A stretch of DNA of 64,000 bases from Paraglaciecola mesophila KMM 241 (GCF_000315015.1 NZ_BAEP01000047.1:1-64000); one strand, 5' to 3'. Numbered from the stretch's first letter, positions 47,172 through 57,058 are shown. The notes: generated from the letters alone by a model not told the origin. A program made the numbers and translations.

Positions 47172-47181
47172 CGGAATATAT

Positions 47182-47775
47182 ATGACAGACAGTAAACCAG
47201 AACAGGTCGTAATTTATTTACACGGTTTTTTAAGCTCCCCCCAATCAGTCAAGGCCCAACAGACCAAAGCGTTTGTAGATAAACATTACCCTGATATAAC
47301 CTTTTATATTCCCCAGTTGGACAATCACCCCAAACCGGCCGCTAAAATGTTAGATGAGCTGGTTGCTCGTCACCCGAATGCAGATTTTGGTTTTATTGGA
47401 AGCTCTATGGGCGGTTATTTCTCAAGTTACCTGCTTGAACGTTATGGCGGTAAAGCAGTACTGATTAACCCTGCTGTTCAGCCTTACAATTTATTAGCTG
47501 ATTACTTGGGGGAGCATGTCAATCCTTATACCAAGAAAAGGTTCAGCTTAGATGAATCCCATACTCAAGATTTAACCACCTTTGATACCAAAACATTGGC
47601 AAGTCCGCAAAACTACTGGGTGTTATTGCAAACTGCTGATGAAACCTTAGACTATCGTCAAGCAGAGCAGAAATACATGGGCGCAAAATTAACCATAGAA
47701 GAGGGCGGTGATCATAGTTTTCAGGGTTATGAGCGTTTCCTTGCTGATATTTTTCAGTTTCTGCTGCACGACTAA
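47182..47775 (+). CDS. yqiA: YqiA-like esterase
   Basis: A 197-residue alpha/beta hydrolase. YLHGFLSSPQS forms the oxyanion side, the nucleophile serine is in GSSMGGY near residue 75, and the likely catalytic His is in GGDHSFQGYE near the C terminus. E. coli YqiA is an esterase of unknown natural substrate. Eleven bases separate it from cpdA. Confidence 0.9.
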   Translation: MTDSKPEQVVIYLHGFLSSPQSVKAQQTKAFVDKHYPDITFYIPQLDNHPKPAAKMLDELVARHPNADFGFIGSSMGGYFSSYLLERYGGKAVLINPAVQPYNLLADYLGEHVNPYTKKRFSLDESHTQDLTTFDTKTLASPQNYWVLLQTADETLDYRQAEQKYMGAKLTIEEGGDHSFQGYERFLADIFQFLLHD

Positions 47776-47859
47776 TTGAAGATTGGTATAACATGGGCGT
47801 ATTGGCTCTTACCTTCCGCCTAGTCATTTTTATCAACGGCCACAACAAAAATAAGAACT

Positions 47860-49749
47860 ATGTCTAATCAATATAACGCAGATGCAATTGAAGTTTTAAA
47901 TGGCCTTGACCCGGTCAAACGTCGCCCTGGTATGTACACCGACACCACGCGACCCAATCACCTTAGCCAAGAAGTCATAGATAACAGTGTGGATGAAGCC
48001 CTAGGTGGCTTTGCCAGTTCAATTAAAGTGGTACTGCACCCTGACCAATCATTAGAAGTGACCGATGATGGTCGCGGTATGCCTGTGGATATTCACGCAG
48101 AAGAGGGCATTTCTGGCGTCGAATTGATTATGACTAAACTGCATGCCGGCGGTAAATTTTCTAACAAAAACTATCAGTTCTCTGGTGGTTTGCACGGCGT
48201 GGGTATTTCGGTTGTAAATGCTTTATCTAAACGTGTTGAGGTGAGTATACGCCGCGACGGCAGCGTGTACCAAATAGCGTTTGAGGATGGCGAAAAGGTT
48301 GAAGACCTAAAAGTGGTCGACACTTGTGGTAAGCGTAACAGTGGCACCCGTGTACATTTCTGGCCTGATGAGCAATATTTTGATTCAGCTAAGTTCTCTG
48401 TCAGCAAGTTACTGCATGTACTGCGCGCAAAAGCCGTTTTGTGTCCAGGTTTACGTATTCGATTTGACGACAAAGTCAGCAAAGAAACGCACGAGTGGTA
48501 CTTTGAAGACGGCTTAAAAGATTATTTATATCAATCGGTTGGCGAAAGTATCAGCTTGCCAGCGGATGCCCCCTTTGTAGGAGCAGTGAGCGGTAACACT
48601 GAAGCCGTTGATTGGGCCGTTATTTGGTTGCCCGAGGGCGGTGAAACGATCACCGAAAGTTACGTAAACCTTATTCCTACTGCACAAGGTGGTACTCACG
48701 TAAACGGTTTACGCCAGGGCTTGCTTGAAGCCATGCGTGAGTTTTGTGAATTTCGAAATTTATTGCCCAGAGGTATTAAGTTAACCCCAGAAGACATTTG
48801 GGATCGCTGTAGCTATGTGTTGTCCACCAAGATGCAAGACCCGCAATTCGCTGGGCAAATTAAAGAGCGCTTGTCGTCTCGCCAAGCCGCTGCGTTTGTG
48901 TCAGGCATAGTCAAAGATGCCTTTAGTTTATGGCTAAATCAACACACCGCTATTGCCGAGCAATTGGCAGAAATGTGTATCAGCAATGCACAAACGCGTT
49001 TACGCCAGAGCAAAAAGGTCGCCCGTAAAAAGGTTACTCAAGGCCCAGCATTACCTGGCAAATTAACCGATTGTTCGACTCAAGATACTGGCCGCTCAGA
49101 ATTGTTCTTAGTGGAAGGGGATTCAGCTGGTGGCTCTGCTAAGCAGGCGAGAGATCGTGAATTCCAAGCGATTATGCCCTTGCGTGGTAAAATTTTGAAT
49201 AGCTGGGAAGTGGACTCATCCCAAGTACTGGCATCACAAGAAATTCATGATATTTCAGTCGCGTTGGGAATAGACCCTGATTCAGACGACTTAAGTGGCC
49301 TACGCTACAATAAAGTGTGCATTCTTGCGGATGCTGATTCCGATGGACTGCATATTGCTACTTTATTGTGTGCTTTGTTCGTAAAGCACTTTAGAGCCTT
49401 GGTTGAAAATGGTCATGCCTACGTTGCTATGCCGCCTCTGTTTCGCATCGATGTGGGTAAAGAAGTCTTTTACGCTTTAGATGAAGGGGAGAAGAAGGGC
49501 ATTTTGGATCGCATTGCAGCAGAGAAAAAACGTGGCAAGGTGAATGTGCAGCGCTTTAAAGGTCTGGGAGAAATGAACCCCCTACAGTTGCGTGAAACGA
49601 CTATGGATCCAAATACGAGACGTTTGGTGCAACTGACCATAGAAGATCCTACCGAAATGTTAGAAACCATGGATATGTTACTGGCCAAAAAACGCGCTGG
49701 TGACAGAAAGTCGTGGTTGGAAAGCAAAGGTAATATGGCTGACGTGTAA
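47860..49749 (+). CDS. parE: Topoisomerase IV subunit B
   Basis: A 629-residue ATPase subunit of the enzyme that unlinks daughter chromosomes. GHKL motifs: DNSVDEA, DDGRGMP and GLHGVGISVVNAL. TOPRIM motifs: EGDSAGGSAKQARDR and DADSDG. Length and order match ParE rather than GyrB. parC is not downstream in this window. Confidence 0.97.
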   Translation: MSNQYNADAIEVLNGLDPVKRRPGMYTDTTRPNHLSQEVIDNSVDEALGGFASSIKVVLHPDQSLEVTDDGRGMPVDIHAEEGISGVELIMTKLHAGGKFSNKNYQFSGGLHGVGISVVNALSKRVEVSIRRDGSVYQIAFEDGEKVEDLKVVDTCGKRNSGTRVHFWPDEQYFDSAKFSVSKLLHVLRAKAVLCPGLRIRFDDKVSKETHEWYFEDGLKDYLYQSVGESISLPADAPFVGAVSGNTEAVDWAVIWLPEGGETITESYVNLIPTAQGGTHVNGLRQGLLEAMREFCEFRNLLPRGIKLTPEDIWDRCSYVLSTKMQDPQFAGQIKERLSSRQAAAFVSGIVKDAFSLWLNQHTAIAEQLAEMCISNAQTRLRQSKKVARKKVTQGPALPGKLTDCSTQDTGRSELFLVEGDSAGGSAKQARDREFQAIMPLRGKILNSWEVDSSQVLASQEIHDISVALGIDPDSDDLSGLRYNKVCILADADSDGLHIATLLCALFVKHFRALVENGHAYVAMPPLFRIDVGKEVFYALDEGEKKGILDRIAAEKKRGKVNVQRFKGLGEMNPLQLRETTMDPNTRRLVQLTIEDPTEMLETMDMLLAKKRAGDRKSWLESKGNMADV

Positions 49750-49801
49750 TTGTTAGCCTCCATCATCTATTTTTAATCTTTTTAGTACGCAAGGACCTAA
49801 T

Positions 49802-51091
49802 TTGCTGCGTTTTATTAAATTTTTACTGATTGTATTGGTGCTGCTGATTGGCTTAGGCGTCGGGCTATTTATTGCCAGCGTTGAAGATAAGCCTCTTGTT
49901 GTAGCGACAAGCGCTACGCAAGTTGACGATGCTGATTCGGTAAAAGAATTGATTGAACAAATTAAACAGAGCGTGAGAGATCGTACGCTCGACCAGCAAA
50001 TCCCTCTCACTGAGAACCAACTCAACAGCTTGGTGGGTTTTTTACAGCGCGCGAAGGCGCAATTTCATGGTCAAGCTAACATTACCCCCCTTGCTAGTAG
50101 CTTGTCAGCGAGTTACCAACTGCCGCCAAACCCTATCGGGCGCTATGTTAATTTCAGTGCACTCATATTGCCCGGTCAAGGGCTACAATTAGATGAAGTG
50201 CGATTAGGCAGTATTGTATTACCTGGTAAACAAACATTGGCAACCCTAATTTGGTTGGTTGATTGGTGGACAAATAGTACGATAGCAAGTCAGTTCGTAC
50301 AGCAAATTGATAGTATTCGTATGTTTCAGGGCAGTATGGTGATTGCTATGCGCCCGTTAGATGCCTTTCTACGAAACTTAAAAGATCTCAAGCGCGATAC
50401 TGGTGAGGAATCTGATTTAAGCCTTGCCACTGCCTATTATTTACGTTTTCTCGCTGAACTAGATGTAGGGCAGCGACCCACAGCACAATCATTGGCCCGT
50501 TTTATTCAACCACTGTTTGCCGAAGCATTGAGCCGGTCAAACCTAGGAACGGCGGCGGAAGAAAATGAAGCGGCGATTATGGCATTAGCCACGTTTGCCG
50601 GGCATCATCGATTTGCTAGTTTTATCGGCGATATACAGCCCAAACCTAAGCGTGTTGCAGTACCGCGCAACATGCCGACCCTTATGCACAGGACTGATTT
50701 GAGTCAGCATTTTATCTTCTCGGCCGCCATAAAAGTTTTATCTGAACAGGGTTTGACGGCAGCGATTGGTGAATTTAAGGAGTTAATGGACCGGGGTGCC
50801 GGTGGAAGTGGTTATAGCTTTGTCGACCTAGCAGCTGATCATGCAGGTGTGAAGTTTGCGCTTGTGGCGACGGATGAAAAAACGGCGTTTGCGTTGCAAG
50901 GTTTGCTATCTGAAAATGCCAGTGAGAGCTCATTCTTCCCTGATACCACTGGATTGCCTGAGAACTTGAATAAATCTGAGTTCACGAAGGAATTCAAACA
51001 AGTGGACAGCCCTGAATATAAACGTTTATTAAATGAGATTGACCAACGCATTTCGTTGCTGCCGATGAGTCGATTATCACCGGCCAAGTGA
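49802..51091 (+). CDS. Membrane-anchored protein of unknown function
   Basis: A 429-residue protein with one N-terminal helix (~5-25) and a large domain predicted outside the cytoplasm. It has features such as LPGQGLQLDEVRLGSI, ATFAGHHRFASFIGD and AGGSGYSFVDLAADHAG. I recognise it only as a conserved unknown of this group. TTG 49802 has AAGGA upstream. It follows parE by 52 bases and is probably transcribed with it. Confidence 0.75.
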   Translation: MLRFIKFLLIVLVLLIGLGVGLFIASVEDKPLVVATSATQVDDADSVKELIEQIKQSVRDRTLDQQIPLTENQLNSLVGFLQRAKAQFHGQANITPLASSLSASYQLPPNPIGRYVNFSALILPGQGLQLDEVRLGSIVLPGKQTLATLIWLVDWWTNSTIASQFVQQIDSIRMFQGSMVIAMRPLDAFLRNLKDLKRDTGEESDLSLATAYYLRFLAELDVGQRPTAQSLARFIQPLFAEALSRSNLGTAAEENEAAIMALATFAGHHRFASFIGDIQPKPKRVAVPRNMPTLMHRTDLSQHFIFSAAIKVLSEQGLTAAIGEFKELMDRGAGGSGYSFVDLAADHAGVKFALVATDEKTAFALQGLLSENASESSFFPDTTGLPENLNKSEFTKEFKQVDSPEYKRLLNEIDQRISLLPMSRLSPAK

Positions 51092-51113
51092 TGTGCAGTG
51101 GGTATTTGACTAT

Positions 51114-51461
51114 TTAATGGCCCGTTGTTTTTGAGAACACGTTGATGATAACAACGCCGCAGAGAATTAAGCTCATGCCAGCGATGGCCGCTAAGTCGGG
51201 CAATTCTTTATAGAAAATCGCGCTGATAAGGGCAATCAGCACTATCCCCATACCAGCCCAAATCGCATAGGCAATCCCTACAGGCACGGTTTTTAGCACT
51301 AAAGATAGAAAGTAAAACGCAGTGGCGTAGCCTATCACGCAAATCGCGCTAGAGATGGTGTGATGAAAACCGTCAGAAGCTTTCAGTGCCAAGGTGCCGA
51401 TAACTTCAGCAATAATGGCCGCCCCTAGGTACCAATATCCTATCGTTATTCCCATGTTCAT
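51114..51461 (-). CDS. SMR-family multidrug transporter (EmrE-like)
   Basis: A 115-residue four-helix exporter. The proton/substrate glutamate is in IAEVIGTLALK (~18), and AYAIWAGMGIV is the TM3 signature. Substrates of the family are cationic compounds or guanidinium. It lies 12 bases after the small gene at 51474, likely as one unit. Confidence 0.9.
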   Translation of the reverse strand: MNMGITIGYWYLGAAIIAEVIGTLALKASDGFHHTISSAICVIGYATAFYFLSLVLKTVPVGIAYAIWAGMGIVLIALISAIFYKELPDLAAIAGMSLILCGVVIINVFSKTTGH

Positions 51462-51473
51462 GTATGCCTTAAA

Positions 51474-51785
51474 TTAGTCTTTAATGCTGACTTGAAATTG
51501 GCTCAAAGTGGTATGTAGCAACTCTATTTTTTTAACCACGTTTGGCAAAGCTTGTTTTTGCTCTTCTACGCCGAGTTGGCTTAAGCTAGCGATATCCATG
51601 GCTAACTCTTCGACATAGGGTTTGAAAAAGCGACCGTTGGCATCAAAACCTGCGTCATCAGGGAAAATAGCCTGAAATTTACCTTTGCCAGCGCTTTGTA
51701 ACTTAGCAATGGTTGCGTCGGCATCAATAGACTTGCGATAAATGAGTTGGGCATTTTCAGTTAATTTTTCAATAATTGTTTGCAT
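51474..51785 (-). CDS. Small unknown helical protein
   Basis: A 103-residue, mostly helical, charged protein without signal peptide or membrane helix. FPDDAGFDANGRFFKPYVEELA in the middle is its most distinctive stretch. I do not recognise the family. First gene of a pair with the SMR transporter. Confidence 0.65.
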   Translation of the reverse strand: MQTIIEKLTENAQLIYRKSIDADATIAKLQSAGKGKFQAIFPDDAGFDANGRFFKPYVEELAMDIASLSQLGVEEQKQALPNVVKKIELLHTTLSQFQVSIKD

Positions 51786-51900
51786 AGATTCGGCTTAATT
51801 GGTTGTTGGGTTAAAGTTTTGGGCGAACTTGCCGATAACGACGAAGAGCGGGCGATTCTGCCTGCTTTTCAACTTTGCTACAAGCAATAGGGGTTCTGGT

Positions 51901-52089
51901 ATGGAAATTCAAGGAGGCGCAGCCTCTGGAGCATCCGGTGCGACGCTAGAAATCAAATCGTTACAGATGGCTAAATTCCAACAGGAACGAGATGGTCAAG
52001 CGACGCTTCAGCTTCTGGAATCAGCAGCTGACGTACCATCATCTTCATCAAATCCGAATTTAGGCTCAGTGGTCAACACATTTGCCTAA
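51901..52089 (+). CDS. YjfB-like small protein
   Basis: A 62-residue peptide starting MEIQGG and ending NPNLGSVVNTFA. It resembles the small YjfB family ('putative motility protein'), with a central Gln/Leu-rich helix and a C-terminal GxxVxxxA-type end; that match is from memory and is tentative. ATG 51901 has AGGGG upstream; an in-frame start at 51799 adds 34 residues that look non-coding. No motility genes are nearby. Confidence 0.55.
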   Translation: MEIQGGAASGASGATLEIKSLQMAKFQQERDGQATLQLLESAADVPSSSSNPNLGSVVNTFA

Positions 52090-53115
52090 TTAGGGATGAA
52101 GATTTAAATCAATTGGCGTTTTACCGGGTTGGCCGCCTATCTCGCGCACGAGTTTAGGCACCAGAAATCCCGGTAGGCGTTTTATCATTTGCGCCATAAT
52201 GTCTTTAGCAATCTTATCATCTTGATCAAAATGTTGTGCCCCTTGCACTTTGTCCATCACGTGTAGGTAATAAGGCATCACACCGGCATCAAACAATCTT
52301 TCGCTTAACGCGACTTGCACATCCGCACTGTCGTTAATGTCTTTGAGCAGCACCCCTTGATTAAGTATGGTTACCCCCGCCTTTGTTAGTTTTTGCAACA
52401 CTTCTTGTAGCGCAAAGTCGATTTCTTGCGGGTGGTTAATGTGCAGCACCATTACAGGTTTGAGCCGGGTGTTCGTAAACCACTTTATCAGCTGGGGTGT
52501 AATGCGAGCAGGGATAACAACAGGCAAGCGGGTGTGAATTCTGATGCGTTTAATATGCGCTATTCCAGCTATTTCATTGGTTAACCATGCTAAAAATTCA
52601 TCTTTGGCCATCAAAGGGTCGCCGCCAGAATAAATGACTTCGTTAATGTTGCTGTCTTGCTTTATATAGTCGAGTGCTTCTTGCCACTCGTGTTTGTTTA
52701 AGTGGTTGTCGGAATAGGGGAAGTGGCGACGAAAACAGTAGCGGCAATTAACGGCACAACCACCGCGGACCAGCAGTAGCACGCGGCTTTTGTACTTGTG
52801 TAATACACCAGGTTTTTCGTTTTGCTGTTCTTGCAGCGGGTCCAGTACGTAATTAGGGTCTGTTAAAAATTCTTTTTTGTTTGGAAATACTTGCTTAAAG
52901 AGTGCATCGTTCGGGTCACCTTTTTTCATTCTCGCTGCGAATGGGAGAGGCACGCGCATAGGAAATAAGCGACGTGCAGCGATATCGTCGATAAACTCAG
53001 TGGGATCTAAATCTAGGTATTTGAGCAAAGACACAGGATCGGAAAATGCATCCGAGAGTTCTTTTTGCCAGTTATTCTCTACAGCAATGAGTTTTTTAGG
53101 TATTATTTGTGTCAA
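52090..53115 (-). CDS. epmB: EF-P (R)-beta-lysine synthesis enzyme EpmB
   Basis: A 341-residue radical-SAM lysine 2,3-aminomutase making the beta-lysine that EpmA attaches to EF-P. The cluster cysteines are 120, 124 and 127 (GGCAVNCRYC), followed by the SGGDPL motif. The start appears to be TTG 53115. It is divergent from efp with only 37 bases between the starts. Confidence 0.94.
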   Translation of the reverse strand: MTQIIPKKLIAVENNWQKELSDAFSDPVSLLKYLDLDPTEFIDDIAARRLFPMRVPLPFAARMKKGDPNDALFKQVFPNKKEFLTDPNYVLDPLQEQQNEKPGVLHKYKSRVLLLVRGGCAVNCRYCFRRHFPYSDNHLNKHEWQEALDYIKQDSNINEVIYSGGDPLMAKDEFLAWLTNEIAGIAHIKRIRIHTRLPVVIPARITPQLIKWFTNTRLKPVMVLHINHPQEIDFALQEVLQKLTKAGVTILNQGVLLKDINDSADVQVALSERLFDAGVMPYYLHVMDKVQGAQHFDQDDKIAKDIMAQMIKRLPGFLVPKLVREIGGQPGKTPIDLNLHP

Positions 53116-53152
53116 CTAGATACTCTATACAGTTAATTGATTACGAGGAAGC

Positions 53153-53722
53153 ATGGCTAATATCAGCACTAATGAGTTCAAAGGCGGCGTTAAAATTATG
53201 CTCGACGGCGAACCTTGCAACATTCTTGAGAACGAATACGTTAAACCTGGTAAGGGCCAAGCCTTTAACCGCGTTAAGCTAAAGAAGCTTATCTCAGGTA
53301 AAACGTTGGAAAAAACCTTTAAATCAGGTGAGTCATTCGAAGCTGCGGACGTCATGGATATGGAGCTTTCATATTTGTATACCGACGGTGAATTCTGGCA
53401 TTTTATGAATAATGAATCATTTGAGCAAATCGCAGCTGATGATAAAGCCGTTGGTGATTCAGTTAAATGGTTAGTCGAAAATGACAGCTGCACTATTACC
53501 TTGTGGAATGGTACACCGATTGTTGTGACTCCTCCTAACTTTGTTGAGCTTGAAATCACCGAAACCGATCCTGGTCTTAAAGGCGATACGGCTGGTACCG
53601 GCGGCAAACCCGCTACATTAACTACTGGCGCAGTGGTACGTGTTCCTTTATTCGTACAAACAGGTGAAGTGGTCAAAGTTGATACCCGCAGTGGCGAATA
53701 CGCATCACGCGCACAGAAGTAA
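53153..53722 (+). CDS. efp: Elongation factor P
   Basis: A 189-residue tRNA-shaped factor relieving ribosome stalling at polyproline. KPGKGQAF carries Lys34, the site of beta-lysylation by EpmA/EpmB. Both modifying enzymes flank it. GAGGAAGC precedes ATG 53153. Confidence 0.97.
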   Translation: MANISTNEFKGGVKIMLDGEPCNILENEYVKPGKGQAFNRVKLKKLISGKTLEKTFKSGESFEAADVMDMELSYLYTDGEFWHFMNNESFEQIAADDKAVGDSVKWLVENDSCTITLWNGTPIVVTPPNFVELEITETDPGLKGDTAGTGGKPATLTTGAVVRVPLFVQTGEVVKVDTRSGEYASRAQK

Positions 53723-53738
53723 TTAACTGATATTGAGG

Positions 53739-53767
53739 AAAAGCTCACGTTCATGTGAGCTTTTTTA
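53739..53767 (+). terminator. Terminator between efp and epmA
   Basis: AAAAGCTCAC/GTGAGCTTTT around GTTCAT with a T6 tail, 17 bases beyond the efp stop. Read-through may still supply epmA. Confidence 0.85.
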
Positions 53768-53790
53768 TGCCTGCTATTCAAGGAGATTGT

Positions 53791-54774
53791 ATGAAACATG
53801 AGCCTCGCCCTTGTTGGCAACCCACTGCTGACGTGGCCACACTTAAGCAAAGAGCGGCTATCATCGCGAATATTCGTCAGTTTTTTGCTGAGCGAGATGT
53901 GTGGGAAGTAGAAACACCGAGTCTTAGCAATGCAACGGTGAGCGATTTTCATATGCGCGTGTTTGACACGCAATTTGCTGATCCTATGTCACCACAGCAG
54001 CGAACGTTATATCTGCAAACCTCTCCTGAATATGCCATGAAGCGACTGTTATGTGCCGGCAGTGGCGCAATTTTTCAATTAGCCAAAGCATTTCGCAATG
54101 AAGAGGCAGGCAAACACCATAATCCCGAATTTACGATGCTAGAGTGGTATCGCCCTGGGTTTGACCATAACCAATTAATGGATGAACTTGATGAGTTGAT
54201 GCAATCAGTGGTGGGCTGCTTGCCTGCACAGCGTATGAGTTATCAAGACGCCTTTATCAAGTATTTGGATATTGATCCTCTAAGCGCTTCTTTAGCGGTA
54301 TTAAAAGCAAAGGGATGTGAGCTGGGATACGAGCATATTTGCCGAGACGAGCAAGACAAAGATACTATTTTGCAGCTGCTGTTTAGCCATGAAGTAGAGC
54401 CTAATCTTGCTAACAGATGTCCGTGCTTTATTTTCGATTTTCCTGCAAGCCAAGCCGCGTTAGCGCGGATAAGTTTGCAAGATGAACGCGTCGCTGAGCG
54501 TTTTGAGCTCTACTACGAAGGGCTTGAGCTGGCGAATGGCTTTCATGAATTGGCCAATGCCCCAGAGCAGCGTCAACGATTTGAGCGAGACAACCAACAA
54601 CGAAAATCAGCAGGCTTATCTACTGTACCTATCGATGAGTTCTTCTTAGATGCACTTGATGCCGGCTTGCCAGACTGTTCGGGAGTGGCTGTCGGTGTGG
54701 ATCGACTCGTCATGTTGGCGCTAGGAAAGTCAGATATTCGGCATGTACTGGCGTTTAATTATCAGAATGCATAA
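53791..54774 (+). CDS. epmA: EF-P-lysine ligase EpmA
   Basis: A 327-residue class-II lysyl-tRNA-synthetase paralogue that joins beta-lysine to Lys34 of EF-P. It has only the catalytic core: motif 2 FRNEEAGKHHNPEFTMLEWYR and motif 3 GVAVGVDRLVML. The anticodon domain is absent, as expected. ATG 53791 with AAGGAG upstream is preferred to an in-frame start at 53755. Confidence 0.95.
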   Translation: MKHEPRPCWQPTADVATLKQRAAIIANIRQFFAERDVWEVETPSLSNATVSDFHMRVFDTQFADPMSPQQRTLYLQTSPEYAMKRLLCAGSGAIFQLAKAFRNEEAGKHHNPEFTMLEWYRPGFDHNQLMDELDELMQSVVGCLPAQRMSYQDAFIKYLDIDPLSASLAVLKAKGCELGYEHICRDEQDKDTILQLLFSHEVEPNLANRCPCFIFDFPASQAALARISLQDERVAERFELYYEGLELANGFHELANAPEQRQRFERDNQQRKSAGLSTVPIDEFFLDALDAGLPDCSGVAVGVDRLVMLALGKSDIRHVLAFNYQNA

Positions 54775-54858
54775 ATTTCTGCTTTGACACATTCGAAAAC
54801 CGAATATGTCGTCTATAGTTGTTTAAAGGAAGCCGTATAGACCTATAACAGAATTCAT

Positions 54859-55995
54859 ATGCAGATAGTACCCAAGCCCTCCGCGCATCTAGCTGTAGCC
54901 TACCAGCAAGCATCTATTAAAAGTAATTTAACCCTCGTTTGGTATTTTTCTATCGTCGCTTTAATCGGCTTTGGTGTGCATTTGCTGCATCATCTTCGTT
55001 TGGGATCGGGGGCGTTTAGCCCTGATATGATGCCTTATTTGGCCGTTTATTTATGCAATGTATTGTACGCCCTAGTGAATTTACTTTTACTTCCATCTGC
55101 ACGGTCAACTAACCATATTTCTTGGCGGACCGGGCTGTTAGAGCTCGTGTACCCTGCGTTTCTCGCTTTTATGGCTACGGTGCTCTCGATATACACCAGC
55201 GTGCAAGGCCATGGACCTGTCCCCTTCATTATGGGGATGATGGTCATCGCGATGTTGGTTCAAGGGCATTTGATATTTCTCTATGCGTTGTTGTTTTCGT
55301 GCTGGCTTGTTGTCAGCGCAGGTATGCTACAGATGCTACCTATGGAGGAAGCTTCGTCACCGATTTTGACTTGCTTTACAACCATGTTGATTGCGTTTTT
55401 TATTGCGCGTTTAGCGGAGCGCACTCGCGTCGATCAATTTGAAATGCTGCAGGAATTACATGAAAAAAACAGCTTACTGGGTGAGTTGGCAGTGCAAGAT
55501 CCCCTGACCAAGTTAAATAATAGGCGCTATTTTAGCAATAAACTGGAAGTGGAAACTGCACGTAGTTTGCGTTATCAACATCCATTGAGCCTATTAGTTG
55601 TTGATGTGGATGATTTCAAAAAAATTAACGACAATGACGGTCATTTAGTTGGGGATGAAGTGCTGATAGAAATTTCGCAGCTTATTGCTCAGCAGTTGCG
55701 GGCAGGGGATGTGGTTTGCCGTTACGGTGGTGACGAATTCGTTATCTTGTTAGTGGAGGCATGCGCGGAGCAGTCACGGGAAATTGCGGATCGTATTTGC
55801 CAGTCAGTGGATAGGACCAAATTTGGTCGCGCTAGCCACAAAGTCACCGTGAGCATTGGGTATGCACAATATGTCGGGCAGCCTTTGGGTGATTTTATGC
55901 AACAAGCTGACAAAATGATGTATACCTCTAAGAAGCGAGGTAAAAATCAGGTCGCTTTCTTTGGGTACGGTATGGGAGCTGAATCCACGGAATAG
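54859..55995 (+). CDS. Membrane diguanylate cyclase (GGDEF)
   Basis: A 378-residue c-di-GMP synthase. About six hydrophobic helices at ~25-185 form a sensor region, followed by a short coiled stretch and a GGDEF domain (~210-370) with intact GGDEF at 290-294. The RAGD at 281-284 is an intact inhibitory site five residues before it, so product feedback is expected. The signal sensed is unknown and no EAL partner is nearby. Confidence 0.92.
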   Translation: MQIVPKPSAHLAVAYQQASIKSNLTLVWYFSIVALIGFGVHLLHHLRLGSGAFSPDMMPYLAVYLCNVLYALVNLLLLPSARSTNHISWRTGLLELVYPAFLAFMATVLSIYTSVQGHGPVPFIMGMMVIAMLVQGHLIFLYALLFSCWLVVSAGMLQMLPMEEASSPILTCFTTMLIAFFIARLAERTRVDQFEMLQELHEKNSLLGELAVQDPLTKLNNRRYFSNKLEVETARSLRYQHPLSLLVVDVDDFKKINDNDGHLVGDEVLIEISQLIAQQLRAGDVVCRYGGDEFVILLVEACAEQSREIADRICQSVDRTKFGRASHKVTVSIGYAQYVGQPLGDFMQQADKMMYTSKKRGKNQVAFFGYGMGAESTE

Positions 55996-56061
55996 CGCAT
56001 TGCTTCCGCTCTACTAAATCCATACCATGTGGTTATGTGATCCCTCCTTAAGTTTAATGCT

Positions 56062-56514
56062 ATGCAACCTACACACAATGATATCCGAAATGCCTATCAG
56101 CAAGAGTGGATTACTCTGCAAAATCAATATGATAGCTATGAGAAAGTGGCTGTGGCTATTAAATTAGTCGGAACGGGTTTGGTGGTGGCGGTTTTACTGT
56201 TAGGTGCTACTGAATTATTAGCTGTTACCATTATTCTACTTTTTTGGGTGCAAGAAGCTATTTGGAAGACTTTCCAAGGGCGCATAGAGACGCGCCTGTT
56301 AGAAACTGAATTAATGCTAGCGCAAAATGCAGAGCTAATGCGCCCTAATACTGCACCCATGCAGTTTAACCGCCATTGGTTATCTTCGCGGCCTAGGGGA
56401 GTGGGTCTGCTAGTTGAATACGCTAAATCTGCGCTTCGCCCAACAGTTGCCATGCATTACGTGTTGATGTTCTTTGTCACGCTGGTATTTTATTGCGCTG
56501 CTTTTAAGGTATAG
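56062..56514 (+). CDS. Small membrane protein of unknown function
   Basis: A 150-residue protein with hydrophobic helices at about 30-62 and 128-148 and an amphipathic region between them. Family not recognised. The next gene starts seven bases after its stop, so the two form a pair. Confidence 0.7.
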   Translation: MQPTHNDIRNAYQQEWITLQNQYDSYEKVAVAIKLVGTGLVVAVLLLGATELLAVTIILLFWVQEAIWKTFQGRIETRLLETELMLAQNAELMRPNTAPMQFNRHWLSSRPRGVGLLVEYAKSALRPTVAMHYVLMFFVTLVFYCAAFKV

Positions 56515-56521
56515 CCAACCC

Positions 56522-57058
56522 ATGCCAGCAAAGTGCCTACATCTCAGAACCACTAGGCTAACCATGCGCCTATTAACTGATGATGATGCGGAATTTATAC
56601 TGAGGTTGGTAAATGAACCAAGCTGGATAAAGTACATAGGAGATAGAAATATACACTCTGTCGAGGATGCCAAACGTTATATTCAAACAGGGCCATTAGC
56701 CATGTATGAGCAGCATGGCTATTGTCTCAACTTGGTTGAACGCTTAGCGGATAACGTGCCTGTGGGAATGTGCGGTTTATTAAATAGAGAAACACTGGAA
56801 TGGCCAGATATTGGCTTTGCATTTTGCGCCGAGTTTCATGGTCAAGGTTTCGCTTTTGAAGCCGCTAAAGCCACATTGAAACATGCACAAGATTCACTGA
56901 GGTTAACCCAGATTGCGGCGGTGACCGCACTGGATAACAGACCCTCTATTACACTGCTAAATAAGCTTGGCTTCGCGTTTGTAAAACAAATTCAGTTTGA
57001 ACAACAAGGCGAAGCAAGTAATTTGTTTTTAAAAGCGTTAGCGTTAAACGGGCGGTAA
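56522..57058 (+). CDS. GNAT acetyltransferase (RimJ/RimL-like)
   Basis: A 178-residue N-acetyltransferase: LHLRTTRLTMRLLTDDDAEFILRLVNEP near the start, IGFAFCAEFHGQGFAFEAAKA forming the acetyl-CoA loop, and DNRPSITLLNKLGFAF. ATG 56522 is chosen over an in-frame start at 56474 that would overlap the previous gene. Its last 15 bases overlap the convergent cyclophilin gene. Confidence 0.85.
   Translation: MPAKCLHLRTTRLTMRLLTDDDAEFILRLVNEPSWIKYIGDRNIHSVEDAKRYIQTGPLAMYEQHGYCLNLVERLADNVPVGMCGLLNRETLEWPDIGFAFCAEFHGQGFAFEAAKATLKHAQDSLRLTQIAAVTALDNRPSITLLNKLGFAFVKQIQFEQQGEASNLFLKALALNGR

Noticed and set aside
53125-53973. A 282-codon minus-strand frame across efp
   Set aside because: Antisense shadow of elongation factor P and the start of epmA.
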